Assembly: GCA_036937835.1 (NCBI GenBank)
Contig: CM072873.1
Span: 8,578,001-8,642,000 of the forward strand
Length of the DNA stretch: 64,000 bases
Reading direction: 5' to 3'
From: Pampus argenteus
Taxonomy: Eukaryota; Chordata; Actinopteri; Scombriformes; Stromateidae
A program made the position numbers and the translations under genes. A model generated the notes under the pieces. The model ran no database searches. It saw nothing but the letters and a program-made list of their open reading frames with translations, and was not told the origin of the DNA. This document shows positions 10,301 through 24,114 of this stretch, in pieces. Numbering within the stretch: position 1 is the stretch's first letter; every line of letters starts with the position of its first letter.

Positions 10301-13300
10301 GTTCTCAACTACCTTCATAGTTCTAGTAGAGAAACACACACATCTGTTCTGATCTGAGGAAACATGGTGACTAGACAGTGAATTAGATCAATGAGACAGA
10401 TGAAAGGCTTTGGCATATGTGAGTAATTCTAACAAAGAACCAGGTACGTTTATATTAAGTTTGGTTTGTTGCACTCAAAGCACCAAAGAAAAAAACATTT
10501 GAAAAACTCAAGGAATGTCCCTGTACAGAAATTATGACCCAGTTACTCAAGACTTGTTGTGAGCATTCTTTTTTTAATTTTGGGTGAACTAACCCTTTAA
10601 GATGAAGTTTCAAGTTTTACTGTGACTCCCGTATAGTCAGGGCATGGACATGGGCAGGACAATATTTATTTATTATTTGAAATTAAAACAACAAAAAAAA
10701 TAGTCCAGGACTCTGTTTGTATGAACGCATGTCACGGCATGTGCCTCACTTACTCTTCCTCATCCCGGCGAAGGGGTCCTTGGGGTCGTACTGCATCCTC
10801 ATCATCATGTCAGGCATGCTGAGGCCCTGCTGGAAAGGAGCTGAGGGGGGCAGGGAGGTAGCACGCTTCTGGAAGGCTGGGTCGCTCACCTCCGAGAAGG
10901 GGTCCTGTACACTGACGCTGCTCCTGGATAGACAAAGAGGGAAGGAGAGCAGAGAAAATGTGAGAAAGAGACCAAGGACTGGACACACTGAAAGTAATGG
11001 ATATGACGATGACGGGCTGTGAAGGAGTTTTATTTTAAATAGAATTCCTTAATTTATGAAAAAGCTTCTTCATTGTGGAATTTTTGAAATTCTGTCTAAC
11101 TTTGATATTAAATTCTTCAGATACTACATATAAGAGTAAAGAGTCGTACTTGTACTGATACTGTAGCAAAGGTGGTAGCAGATTTAATAGTAGTAGCTGG
11201 AGCATGTTTTGCCAACATGCTCTTATAAAACATCTGCCACTGCAGTAAGAAATAACTTCTTTAATAAAGTATAATATTATATTGCAAATATAGAACTGTT
11301 TCTCCTCACATAAGCTCTAAATATAAAATCTGCTAGAAAATATTATATATTTTGCTAAAAAGTAAAGGACTAAAATCATTATATACATTGGAAAGGAATA
11401 AAACATGAAATGCACTTAATTGTCAATCTCACCTAAATTACATAACAAACGAAACCTTTTCTCATCAGCGAACATATTAAGCCTACCTGTTTCTATGGAT
11501 AATATTAATGTATCTGAACAAAATAAAACATAAACATGAAGATCATTTTAATCAAATTCTTGTCACACATACAGAACAATTTGTGAGTGTCCCACTAATT
11601 ACCTGAAACCTGCACTGCACAGAATAAAAAGTGAATTGATCATAGAAACTAAGAACAACTAATCAGTAGTTCACCATTAAAAACATTTAGTTGTTTTGTG
11701 ATAGCAGAAAAAGTAGTACCAGTAAAACAGTAATAAAAGGAACAGAGTCAGAACAGAGTTATAGTCTGTGTGGTACCTGTTGGGAGGCAGTGGTGTGACC
11801 TGTCCCAGAGGGGTGGTGGTGGGAGTGGGAGGTTTCAGATCTCCTGCTGCCTCTGCTGTAGAGCTGCTGCCAGAGGACTGAGGTGTCTGAGGACCTTGGA
11901 GGGAGCCGCCAGAATTAGCTGGGAGACAGAAGGCAGCTTAATTATTGTAGCTGGCTGATTCACAAAATTTACAGTAAAAATGGTATCACATCCAGACTGC
12001 TGAGCTCCCCTGAGTCTTCAGATATGAAGACTGGTTTGAGTTTTAGAACAGCCATAGTGGGCTTTGGCTGCAGCAAGGTGCTGTATTAGGGAGATAACTT
12101 TGGACTTAAGGTTAAAGCACTGACAGTGATGCCCTACATGAAAACTGAGCTTGAACAAACAGCTTACATGAGGGCAGCAAAGATGGGAACTGGAGGGACT
12201 CTTAAAGAGGGGCCGGCTGAGGGAGAGGAGAAGGGAAAAGGAGGCAGGAGGAGAGGGAAGGGAAGGATTTCTCTGGGGAAATTGCTGCCCGGGCAGTTGC
12301 AGCACAGCTCTTTATATGGAAGCTGTTTGATGAAGGTTTAGCTGGCTTTTTTTAGGTATGTCATGGACTCGATGAGGGGTTCATGTGGAGGGCTGAGCTG
12401 GGGGACAGTGTATTTGAAGAAAATCTAGTGTATGTATATGTGTGTCTCTACCATATGTGCACTGGGCCTGTCTGTGCAACCTCATGCCTCAGAAAACATC
12501 CTTTAAATATGAGCAAGGAAAGCTTGTGCTGATGACCGCCTCATAAGAAAAATTCATCCATTCATACAGTGAATCAAACTGGGGTTAAAGTGTTATTTAA
12601 CACGAGTTAGTGTTATGACATCATAGTTCTGTGAATCTTTCAGTTCAGATGACTTATTTTTTATTTTAAATTATAGCACAGCTACAAGAGCCTTGCATAC
12701 AAAGAACCCCCCACCATATGAAACCAAGGGATACAAATTCCCTGAAGCAGGTTTAATGGAAAATGTGGACTTTTCCGGTTAAAAGATGACAGACAGAAAA
12801 AGAGAGAATGTGAAAGTATCCTAATGAGCATTTAGCGTAAGAAGCCTTCCTCAGTGGCCTTTCACTGCACCACACGTTTCCACAGGAGGAAAAAAAAAAG
12901 AGAAAAACTTAAGCTTTAAAAATTCATGCTAATTCTGAATTATTCAACGATACCCCCTGCCTCTACATCATAGGAGACAGAGAGAAAGAGAAAGAGAGAG
13001 TGAGACAGGAAGAGATGGTTATCCCATGATGATGGGAGACGATGAGCAGAGGTAGCACAGAGGGCAAAAAAGGGGCAGTGAGCATTAGAGATTTTTCACT
13101 TCCTGTGATATCCTCACCTCAGTCAAACATGTGCACATGCACATGTGAAGAAGCGCAAATAATAGTGGAGTTAGCCAAGGTTAAGAGGTTTGTCATTCTT
13201 CAAGAGCAGGCAGGCAGACAGGTGGATACATAATACTAAGCGGTGAGGGCATGAAGACGGAGGGAGGTGGAGGAATGCATGAACTCAAGTGCCCTCTGCT

Positions 13301-13617
13301 CTACAATTAGAGGGAGAAAAGAGTGACAGAGGAGCCAATGCAGAAAAAAAGTGTGTGTGTGTGTGTGTGTGTGTGTATGCAAGAGGCATGTGGCTGATGT
13401 TTAATGTGTGTCTAAACAAGAGCCTGTGTGTGTGTGTGTGGGCGCGTGTGTGCGTTTCAGCGGGTGACATAATCCAGAAGGGTAGTAGTGGTTAAGGGGT
13501 AGGGGGTTGTGGGGGAGTCACTCAGCCGAGCCAGTTTTGTGAATGAAAGGTGACGGCGAGGTCGAGTTTGTTTACATTCTACATTCCAGTCCTCATTAAT
13601 CACTCTCCACACCACCA

Positions 13618-13657
<40 letters not shown>

Positions 13658-16600
13658 CATCCCACCACCCCCACTAGCCTGCTGGACAAGTGCCCTCTGT
13701 GACATCATTGTGCTGTCAGTCTATATATAGGCTGGCTGGGTGTCAGTAGGGTAATTTTCACTTTAGAGCAGGCAAGAATACATAGTAGATCAGGACAGTC
13801 TTTGACTGGCTCACTGTCACATGATCATTGTAATCTTATTAGTAACACCTGTGCTTCTACTATGACAAGCAACAGTAGCTAGTTTTTCTAAGGAACTTTA
13901 ATTGGGGATAAAACTGAGCCAACCCTACAGAATCATTTGCGTAATTCAGCCCAAGTACTAATTTCTCACTGCAGAGGCAATTTCACTCATGGCCAATTCT
14001 TACATAGCTAGATCAAGTACAGTAGGTCAAAGTAGAAAAGTGAAGCTGGTCTTAAGGTTAGGTAATAATTTTATAGTTCGCTATAGTTATAGTTATATGC
14101 TATAGTTGCTGCCAGCAGTTAACTGATTGCCAACAATACAAAAACAAGACCCAAATCATAATAGACTTGAATTACCTTTTCAAATATGATATGTTTTATA
14201 TATAGTGTAGCATTTGCAGAATATTTTGTAGAGTCTTGTCTAACATTATATTATTATCAAGTGTGTCAAATGTCAATGTCAAAAAAGGCGGTCCAAACAT
14301 CACAAGTATTGACCTTTTCATATTTCACAGTATAGATATTATTTATGATTAAGTCTGTATGATGGTCCCATCAGCTGATATGGGCAAAATGAGATTCTAT
14401 AAAAATTGAGGAGGTTGGGTCCCCTTGAATGAATGAGACAGGGATGAATTATGAATTATAGTGTTATGAGCGGAACATACATTCATTCATATGTGTTTAT
14501 GTATGTGTGTGTGTGTGGCTCATGTTTACTGTATGCATCCATGTGTATGCAAATCAAGGCAGATGCTCTTTTCCACCCTCCAGGAAAAGCAATCTGCAGT
14601 GTCTCAGGCAGGTGAAGTGCTCCGATGTTCTATTTAAAAGCCAGGGTCACTTTTCTCATCTCCGCTGCAAATTAGAGACGTGACCTTACTGCTCTATATC
14701 GCTCAAACTCTTTCTCTCTCCTCTCCCGATCCTCACGTCATAATTGTGCATAGAGAGACACGCAGTGTGAACAGGTAATAAACACAAACAAAAAGCACCC
14801 TTTGTGTTACGGTGCTGCATCAAAACAGTATTACTTAACCTCAATCGCACTGTAATCAAAGGTTTAAGTGGTGATCGTATCCTAGCTCACCTTCAATAAA
14901 GTAAGAATCATCTAATCAAAACAGTGTTAATGTTCTGTTAATGTTCTCTCGTCTCTCATAGGTTTTAAGTTGTTGCACCTTAGTACATTATTGACGTGGT
15001 TCAGCCGCTTGTTGTCAGCGTCCAACTGTTATTTTTTCATAAGAGCATTGATGGAGTTGACACAGTTTGGAGTACAGAGTATTTCTTCAACAGTGTGTTG
15101 TACTTCACACCTAATCTAGATTTCAGTGCAATGTTAGAATTGCAAATTGATTTAAAGACATGAGGCATAAAGAACCAGATAAACATGAGTAATTGCACTC
15201 TTGTGACACCTCCTCCCTTGGCATATTTGTTTTTAAATATCTAAGCAGATGAGGCCTATGATGAGCTCTACGAACTGACAGACATGATTATATTATGGTG
15301 TTTTTAGCTGGGATTAATTGCTTCACTATTAACATTACTTTTATTTCTGCATTAAATTAACTTGATATATAATCAGCTACAAAACAAAGTGCAACAATTT
15401 GTACATTTAAAAATAGTCTTTTCAAACTGGAGGATAAATTAAAAAAAATTGCTAATCAACAAATCTGCACATACTACATATATATACAGTGCACCTATAA
15501 CTAAATGAATATAGAATATTTCTTCCAGTTCCCAGTTTTCCATAGCATACCAGTTCACTGGAAGGTTTCTAACACAGCTGCAAAGTCGTTATTGTGGTGA
15601 TGTTGTATGACACATTGTGTCATGAATACAGATCACTGTTTCTCTGATGGTTCCTGACACCTGTAGTTTGATCAGCAACACCTGTTGTTTTGCTACCGAC
15701 AGATGGGAGATTGGGGAAGAAAACAACGACTGTTATCGGGCCTTACCAGGTGAGGGCGGCTGGATTTTGACCTGCTTCCTGTTGTCCCCTCCAGCCAAGC
15801 TGCTGTTGCTGCTGCTGCTGCTGCTGTCCGCTGGCGGTTCTTCTCCCCTCTCCATCTTACACTCATAGGCAAACAGATACTGGATGTACTGCTTCTTGAG
15901 CGAGCTGGCGGAGCTGCTCGATGTGCCCACGTTCAGGCTGGCGGACAGCTCGCGCCACTTCTTGTTCTTGTTTACCTGAGTGGGGGTTGTGGGGTTGGAA
16001 GGATGACAGGATGTTAAGAAGTTAAATGATGGGTATTCTATGCCATGGCTGAACACTTAATGTTTTTATTTTTACTGTAACCACAGAGTTGTATGTTAAG
16101 TACTGCCTTTTAATCTAACAGTAAAAAGTATTTAGACTACACTATTGACAAAATGATTCTAATTATGTGAAATCATTATGTTACAGCATACAACGACATG
16201 TTAGACAACAGTGTTTGTCAAACTTTGTGGCAACAGTTTGAGATGAGGCTGCCTCTTATTACATGACCTTGTCCTTGTGCGCAAAACAGGTCTATAAAGA
16301 AATGGTTTTCCCAGTTCACCGTGGAAGAACTTAACTGTCCTGACCGCAACCCCTTTAAACACCATTGAGATGAACACTCACTTCCAGGCCAGGTCTGTTC
16401 TTGTGGCTGAATGGGAGCAAATCCCTGCAGTCATGTTCCATAATTCTGCTTAAAGGAGTGGAGGCTGTTTTGCAGCAGGCTTTGGAATAATGCAGCGTTC
16501 AGGAGATCATATCCACACATTTTGGCCATGTAGAGTATGCCATTTCCTGATTTCTCTAAACTTCCTGTAAATCATGCCACAACTAGCATATAAAGCTTTT

Positions 16601-19600
16601 GTGTGTTTTACACTTTTGTCACACGGAGAGTGACAGACATGGAGTTTTCTTAGAATTTACGTATTTTCAGGAATATGCTGTGGGCTCTCTACATTTCATG
16701 TATCACATTCTCTTGAGTACATAACATTTACAAGCACGCCATACATCACTGCGCTTGAGTTCACATAGCTGGAGAATATTAAACAGCCGATGCACAAGAG
16801 CAGAGTGAGATGAGTTCGCTTTGTGTGAGGTTATGTTCTGCTCGGAATACATTTTTGACCTGGTATCTCTAACATTATCCTAAGCATAACAGCAATAGGC
16901 GTGTCCCCTATGCGTTACCATGGCGAGGCCTCCTATCTCTCGAACAGCCACGTAGAGCTTCCAGAGGTCCAGGGGCTTCTTGCCCACTATGGGCAGCTGG
17001 GCTACAGGTGTTCCCCTCTCCTCCATGAAGGACAGATAGCGTTCCACCCAGCTCCGCCTCTCTGGCTCCACGCCCAGCTCATACAGTCGTGTGATTCGCT
17101 CCCCACTGAGGGAGGAGTTAGGGTTGGCTTTCTGGTAAGAAAAAGAAATTGAGGAGAACAGAAAATCTTGGATTTAACATAAGAATATGACCTGTTATAC
17201 ACTTCATACAACTAATATCAACTCTTTTTATTGTAAGAAAATATGATAAATAAATATAGCTGTTATTTTGTTTTTTCGACCACGTTTTGACACATAATGT
17301 ACATCAGTTATTTTCTATATATTCCATTATATATAGTCTATGTGAGCGAACTTCTCATTGCTGTATCCTTTTGCTGTTTTCTGCTACAACAACCCACTCT
17401 CCCCATGGGGATCATTAAATTTTCATACCATATTTACACAGTCTGAAGTAAGCCCGTGGTTGAATGACCACGCTAAAATAAACACTTCTTTAGTGCATTT
17501 TATTTAGTGTTCAGCCTGTTTTTACTTCAGTGTTCATTCACAACACATTCATATCCCCCAAGTTCGAAATCGGTGGACAAAGTTTAATTCCACGCAGCCT
17601 TGGCTGGCTTCAGTCCAGGTGTAGAAACAGGAACCAGCTTTTGATCAAGTAATTACACAATAATCCTTCAGCCATACACTGATCAATCAATCTTACTGCT
17701 TGTACTAACATAAGTGTCCATAAAGGGAAATTAACTTTGTTTCACTGATCTTTAAGTCGCTTGGTTTGGTATCTGGGTCTATATGTTAATGCCATTCTTG
17801 TTCCTTAAGTAAATACACACATCAATCCATCCAACATAGTTTGAATTTGTAGTACTTACGGGGCTGGAAGGAGTCTTAAGGGGCCAGGGGGGGCTACTGA
17901 TGCTGTCACTATCATCTCCATGGTAGGAGGACAGGCTGGCCGGGCTGGGAGAGAGGGGCGAGGGCACGGGCAGGGCACCACCTGGTGTGGCCGGCTGGGA
18001 CACACACTGCTGGGAGCCACTGGTGCTGTTATTGTTACTGTAGCCATCCTGTAGCTGGTAAAGAGAGAGAGAGAGGGAACGGGACTTTATTTTCTGTGCA
18101 TCTGCTTTCACTCAACTCTTCGGTATAACGTACTGCAGTGCGTCCTCGCCCAAAGACGGTAGTAGTGGGCAACCCAAAACAAGTAAATAAGGCATAAGAC
18201 TGTATGTGTGTCTGCATTTGTGTAAGCATGCATAAAAATAACTAAGTAGATTTGCCCAAGCACTTTTTTTAATTTTCATCCAACACTTATGACCGATCTA
18301 TAAAATATGATGCATTGTTAAAGATTTAACTACCCTAACTTTTACTGAATTGAATAATATTCAAACTACTGTTGTCTATGAGTGGGTCGAGCATTTTCTT
18401 TGTGTACTGTACACAGCCATATAGCAGTAAGTGTGTGTATTTGAGATTTTTCATGCATTACTGTTATTGTGTCTTAGTCTAATGCATGTAGATCAGTATG
18501 TATTAGTCTACATAGTTTATCGATGAACAGTATTTGTGTGCATAAATCTGGATACAAGCTCCACTTTGTGTAAATCATTCCATGTTAGCTGACATCAGTG
18601 TGTGTGTGTGTCTGTGTCTCTAGATAAATGAGTCCTGTAGTGCATGTGTGTAAGTGTGCGTGTGTGTGTAAGAAACTGTGAAAGAGGGAACAACAACTTG
18701 ACAAGTGCTTCTGGTCTGTGTACAGAATGCTCATGTCAGCAAAACCTTATCTTCTCCCTCTCTCTCCTCCTGTCTCTCTTTCTGTATCTCTCTCTCTCTA
18801 TCTCTTTCTTTCTCTCGTTCTGTCTCTCGGCAGACAGATCATCTCTTTTGGGAGCACTGGGGGTCTTTCTGGCTGCTCTGACTGCTTTCAATAATTCAAA
18901 AGGCCCTACTACTGTAATCAGCAAAAGAAAAGACAGGGATTTGGAGGGGAAAGATGTGTAGTGGATGTGAGCGAGGCGTGTGTTTGTGTGCGTGTGGAGG
19001 GTTGTTAAGCAAAAACAAGGGGAGGGGGTAGAAAAGAGCAAAGAGCAGAGTTCTGTTGTTGCTGAGCTGAGCCAAGCCGAGCTGCAATTGCAAGGCAAAA
19101 TGAGAAGTCAGCATTGTGTATTGGGACGTGTTTGTGTATGTGTTTGAGGAGAGGAGGCTCTGAAGAAGTAGTGTTTAAGAGAATGATGGTGAGAGTTGTT
19201 TGTGTGTGACTGGAAAGGCCAATGTGTGGCTTCTTGTCTCCATGTTTTGTGTGTGTGTGTATATTCTGTGTTGGTGTGTTTAAATGTGTGTACATGCATG
19301 TGTGTACTGCAGATGCCGAGCCCTCTCGTTCTCTCTCTGTGTCTCTCTTTTTTTTTGCAGCTCAGGCTGCCAAAACATCAGCAAGAAGAGAGTGCTGAGG
19401 GCAAAAACAAAGTGAGGAAAACATTAGGAATGGTAAATGTTAAACAAATCATTAAATATGGCGAGAAAACAACAGAGAAACAGCCTACTGTGCTGAGGCA
19501 GCATATGCTGATCAGATTTGGTTTGCTTCATTAGGGAAGCAAGATCAAAAAACAAAACAAACAAAAAAACAAAAAAAAACAAAAGGGAGAGAGGGATGTG

Positions 19601-22600
19601 CAAATGAAGACGGGAAAAGGAAAAAGGTCAAGCAGGTACCTTTGGTTTGTGAGGCTCGTTGGTGGGGCCGTTATCGTCTTTTACGTCTGTTTTCAGTTTC
19701 CCATCTGGACTCATCATACCATCTCCCGACATTCCTATGGCTCCTTCACAAAGAATAAGAAAAAATTTGATTCAAAAATATTGGTAATTAGTAATTAAGT
19801 TTTCAACAAAAATTCTGAAATACAAAATAAAAAACATTTCAGCTAGAGGAGCTTTTTTTCCTGTGGCCATAATAATTAAACTTAAACTGTTGAATTCACA
19901 CAATAGGTTTTCACCAAGGTAGAAAAAGGTATACTTGGCATGTTTTTGTGTCACGGTCGATTCAATGTGTTATAATTCGTAGCTACGCTACTTGTATGAC
20001 ACTATAGTAAGTTAGTTAAAATCTCCTTGATATTGGTGTAGGAAAACCAATCGGTGATCATAACTTCAAACGTTGATTTATGATCTTATTGCATGTTGGC
20101 ACAAGCCTACTTTCCGCAGTTGAAATAATATGTTCTTTCTTATTGTATTCTCAAGGTCCCTCTAAAGCCTGTCTGTCTATTCTTTTCAGTGGGAAAGTTC
20201 TGTATATCTTATGGAAGACACCGACAGAGAATAAGACTCCATTTAAAACAAGCCAATGCACTCTTTCAATCTAGTATCCAAGAGTTGTTGGCTGAGAGGA
20301 AGCCTTTTCTGTTTTCAAAGACATTTGTGTACCTTCAGAAGGTTTCTAATTGAAGAGTCAAGATCGTCAAGACTATTTTTCATTGTTCCAGCTGTATATT
20401 TCTTATTAACAGAAAGAAGAGGTCCTCGGATACAAGGCTCCTTCTTTATTTTTCCCTTGTGTGCTGTAGCGCGGTGGGAAAACTAATCGCTTTTTACTGT
20501 GCCCAGGGGCAAACCAGATGAGTTTTGAGGAACCTTGGCACTCTAATGCGTTTGAAGTTTTCCAAATGTCATGCATTCTGATGTTTGGTTTTGAATAAAA
20601 GGTGCCTTTCATTTTGGGAGCCACAGTGCTCTCTGACAATGCAGCGGGGTGAAGGACTGAAAGAAAAAGGGATGCACTACATTAATCTTTGCTCACTGAA
20701 GGGCCAGCTCCACAGGAAAAGTAAGAGAAAATAAGTAGCGAGAGAGAGAACTGTCTTGATTTCTTAGCCTTTCATTTAATTTATTTTATTTTTCAACTCT
20801 CGCTTTGCCCCATATACTCTGAATGGGAACAATACTGGGATGGATCTGATCATTCAACATAAAAACACGTAGGTTAATCTGGAGAGGCTCAGTAAATTGC
20901 CGGTTCCTGTCATAAACCTGGAGGGCTGCTTTGGCAACAAGTTCTTTTCATTTTACCAACTTGTATTCTGTATATTGAAATACAAGATAAGTCAGGGGAG
21001 CAGATGGAGGTCAAGGCATCATTTAAATCTTTGCATATCTGTTTATGGTGGGTTATATGAGGGTGACAACTTGCATGAATGGGCTTGAGGGAAAATAGGA
21101 GATAATTAGATAATTCACTTCACTGCCTTTTTCAAATAAATCCTACCCTTAGACAATGACTAGTTTGTATTTTGCTTGTATACCTGAAGGCAGCATATTG
21201 TAGGCTGGACCTTGTGCGCTGCCCATGGCTGAACTGTTGTTTCCCACTGGCTGGCTGTAGGGAACAGTGTTTGCTATAGAGCTTGTCTGGCTGATTCCAG
21301 GGCCTTGATAGCTGCCTTGCCTACCACAGAGAAAGGAGAAAAATGTTAGTAAGTTTGGTGGAGATGAATCCAGTTTAAATTTGCAACAAAATGACTGTGG
21401 AAAGAGATAAGTGGGTAGGCGTGACAGCAGCAGAAGAGCAGAAGTCACAAAATCATACAGACATGATATTTGGCAGTCTGTTACTGCTGTGCTCCTTTAT
21501 TCTAGTAAAAACAGCATGTACTATATCTGTAAGTCACAGTAAAAAGCACAGTACACAACATAACCCTGATCAAACAAACAGCCCTTCCAAAAGATCGGAG
21601 ATGAGCTTGCAGCATCAGAAAAGAAAAACTCTTCTATCCTCCCTTATCTGCTTTTCTACAAATCCCCCTCTCCCTTCCTCGCCCTCTCCCACAAGTCATA
21701 ATTTAACTAATTAAGGTGTGCTTTTAGAGAGGATCATGTTATTTGTTGCCACGGTGACAGCAAAAATCAATCCCGCACAATCTCCCTCCCTCAGCCTCCT
21801 TCTCTCTTCACTCACTCTCTCAGGCGGCTCAACACATGGTGCTGCAAGTGACATCAGAGAGGCTTATCTGCAACCTGCTGAATGCATGTCTGTGTGTGTG
21901 TGTGTTTGTGTGTGTGTGGGAGAGAGAGCGAGTGCCTGATTGAAGGCTGCATCTATCATTACATGCCAGGCTGACCAAAGCCAGTGACATGGGGTCTGAA
22001 AGGGAACACCATGTTTGGAACAATTTGGTCTATCTCCTGCTGATTTAAGATTATCTCCTGGACAAACACATATAAAGATTGTGTGTGACAGAGAGAGAGA
22101 GAGAGTGAGAGAGAGGTAGTGAGAAAAGTAGGTAGGTAGAGGGTAAATGCAAAGGGGGACAAGACAATGCTGTGCAATAACAGGCCATATCCAAATGTAG
22201 CGCTGTTTTATGTGGACAAAAAGAAAAATGCTGTCTGGATTTATGTTATTCAAATTCCCTCCTAACTGGCATCTTTCTTTCTTTCACACACACGCATATA
22301 AACACATGGTGTAATACCTCATGCTGGAACCGATACACATAGCCTAAGTGGAGGGATCGGCTTGGTAAACCTCCCCATAATCTCATCTCACAGATGTAAT
22401 TAGTCATAGAGCACGGCTGATGATACATATGTAATCCCTCTATGGGGGCCGAGGTGCACAGGGGAGCTCTATGGCAAAGAAACAAGCGCACACCAAATCC
22501 ACACTTATCTGGCCCCATTTCTCTATAATGGGGGGAAATATAGACTCCTTCATTTGCTGCCTACGTGTTCCCTAAAAAGCTCTGTGTGAGTCAAGACACA

Positions 22601-23656
22601 GAAATAAATCTACCTTCTGATCGTTGCACCTTCTCTCGCAAGCAAAAATGTTCTCTGCATGCAAACTCCCACAAAAGAGATAAGCCAACAAGGAAAAATA
22701 GGTTTAGAGATGCCAAATGCCTGCGAACCTCATTTATCCATACTGTAAAATGCCCCTAACATACCTTAAGCAATAGAAGGACAAGCTCTTATGTGAATAA
22801 TGAAATATCCAAATCAACAACAAGAACAACAACAATAGTGGTTGGAGGTTTTCAACTGTGGCACTCTCCCATTATGACTAATTCATGTCATAAAAAAGCC
22901 CATTAGAAAGCACTTGATGGAGGCACCGCACAGCGTTTAATCACACTTAATATATGCATGTGCCGCTATCGGGGAAAAAGAAAAAAAAAAAAAGCAGAGC
23001 GCATTCTTCTTGCTCTCGGGTACCTTTGTGCCGGGGAAAAAAACCCCATCCTGTTGCCGCAGAAAGAGAAAGAGTGAGTAAAGGAAGAGAAAGAAAGCAG
23101 CAACACAGGGCAAAGGAGGGATGAAGAAATGGAAAAAGAGGGAGAGGATGAGAAGGAGGTGGAGAGAAAAGAGAGAAGGGAGGGAAATTAAGGCACGAAG
23201 AAGCCTGACTAGTGTGTCTATGAGTCTCTGGTGGACCGACGGGGGGCGTATTTTCAGCTTAGGGCCCCAAAGCTGGAGGTAATCGCTGTTCCATGAGCCT
23301 GAGTCAAGGGAACACACACACACACACACACAAACTCTCAGAAACATCTATCCTAACACCGTTAGACCAGTGCACTCAGTATGTTGTCTAGCAGAGGCCT
23401 GAGGAGAGCATTAGAGTTTTAACATAATATTAGAAAGCTTCTTTTGTTTGGCCTGTCCAGACACCATTAAGGCAGCCAAGCCTGAGTTAAAAAATCATCA
23501 TCTTATACAGTCAGAGTCAAATTAAATGCATCAATAGAAAACACACATTCTTTTATTTATACCAGTCACTTCAAATTGGCAACTTCTACTCTATATGTTT
23601 TTCTATTCATTCTATCTAAATGCCCTGACATCACTGTCCTTCTTTTTTCCTTAAAT

Positions 23657-23687
<31 letters not shown>

Positions 23688-23718
23688 AGACACAGACACA
23701 GACACAGACACAGACACA

Positions 23719-23755
<37 letters not shown>

Positions 23756-24082
23756 TTCCGTTGTGTGAAGGGCATTGGAGAAGGCCACTTTCACACCGTG
23801 GGCAGAGTGTGTGTGTGTCTGAGCATGTCCTTGTGTTCATGCGCGGGGTGGGCGCCGTTGCCAAGGGGATGCCATGGTTACGAGCCAACCAGCTGACGGT
23901 GTCTCTCTAGAAGTGGCAGCGCCTTTGTCCTTCATTCGTGGTGACAGGCCGCGCTGATGCCTCCCAGCGCTGCTAACTGGACGAGACAGCACAAGCTCTG
24001 GGACTGCGCGAGTGTGTGATGGCTGAGCGTCTCTCCCTATCGATCTCCCTGCTGTGAGTGTGTGTGTTTGTGTGTGTGTGTT

Positions 24083-24114
<32 letters not shown>

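Larger units (their letters stand above)
9823..10753. other. arid1b intron w11-w12
   Basis: 931-bp intron. It holds a CTCF-like site (9947-9962) and a repeat-like motif (10579-10600), listed separately. The remainder is AT-rich and unremarkable. Confidence 0.6.
11919..15746. other. arid1b intron w9-w10
   Basis: 3.8-kb intron. It contains a GT tract (13351-13376), a CA tract (13620-13655) and purine-rich patches (12960-13015). No exon could be supported: the reading frames here are repeat translations or short. Confidence 0.6.
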
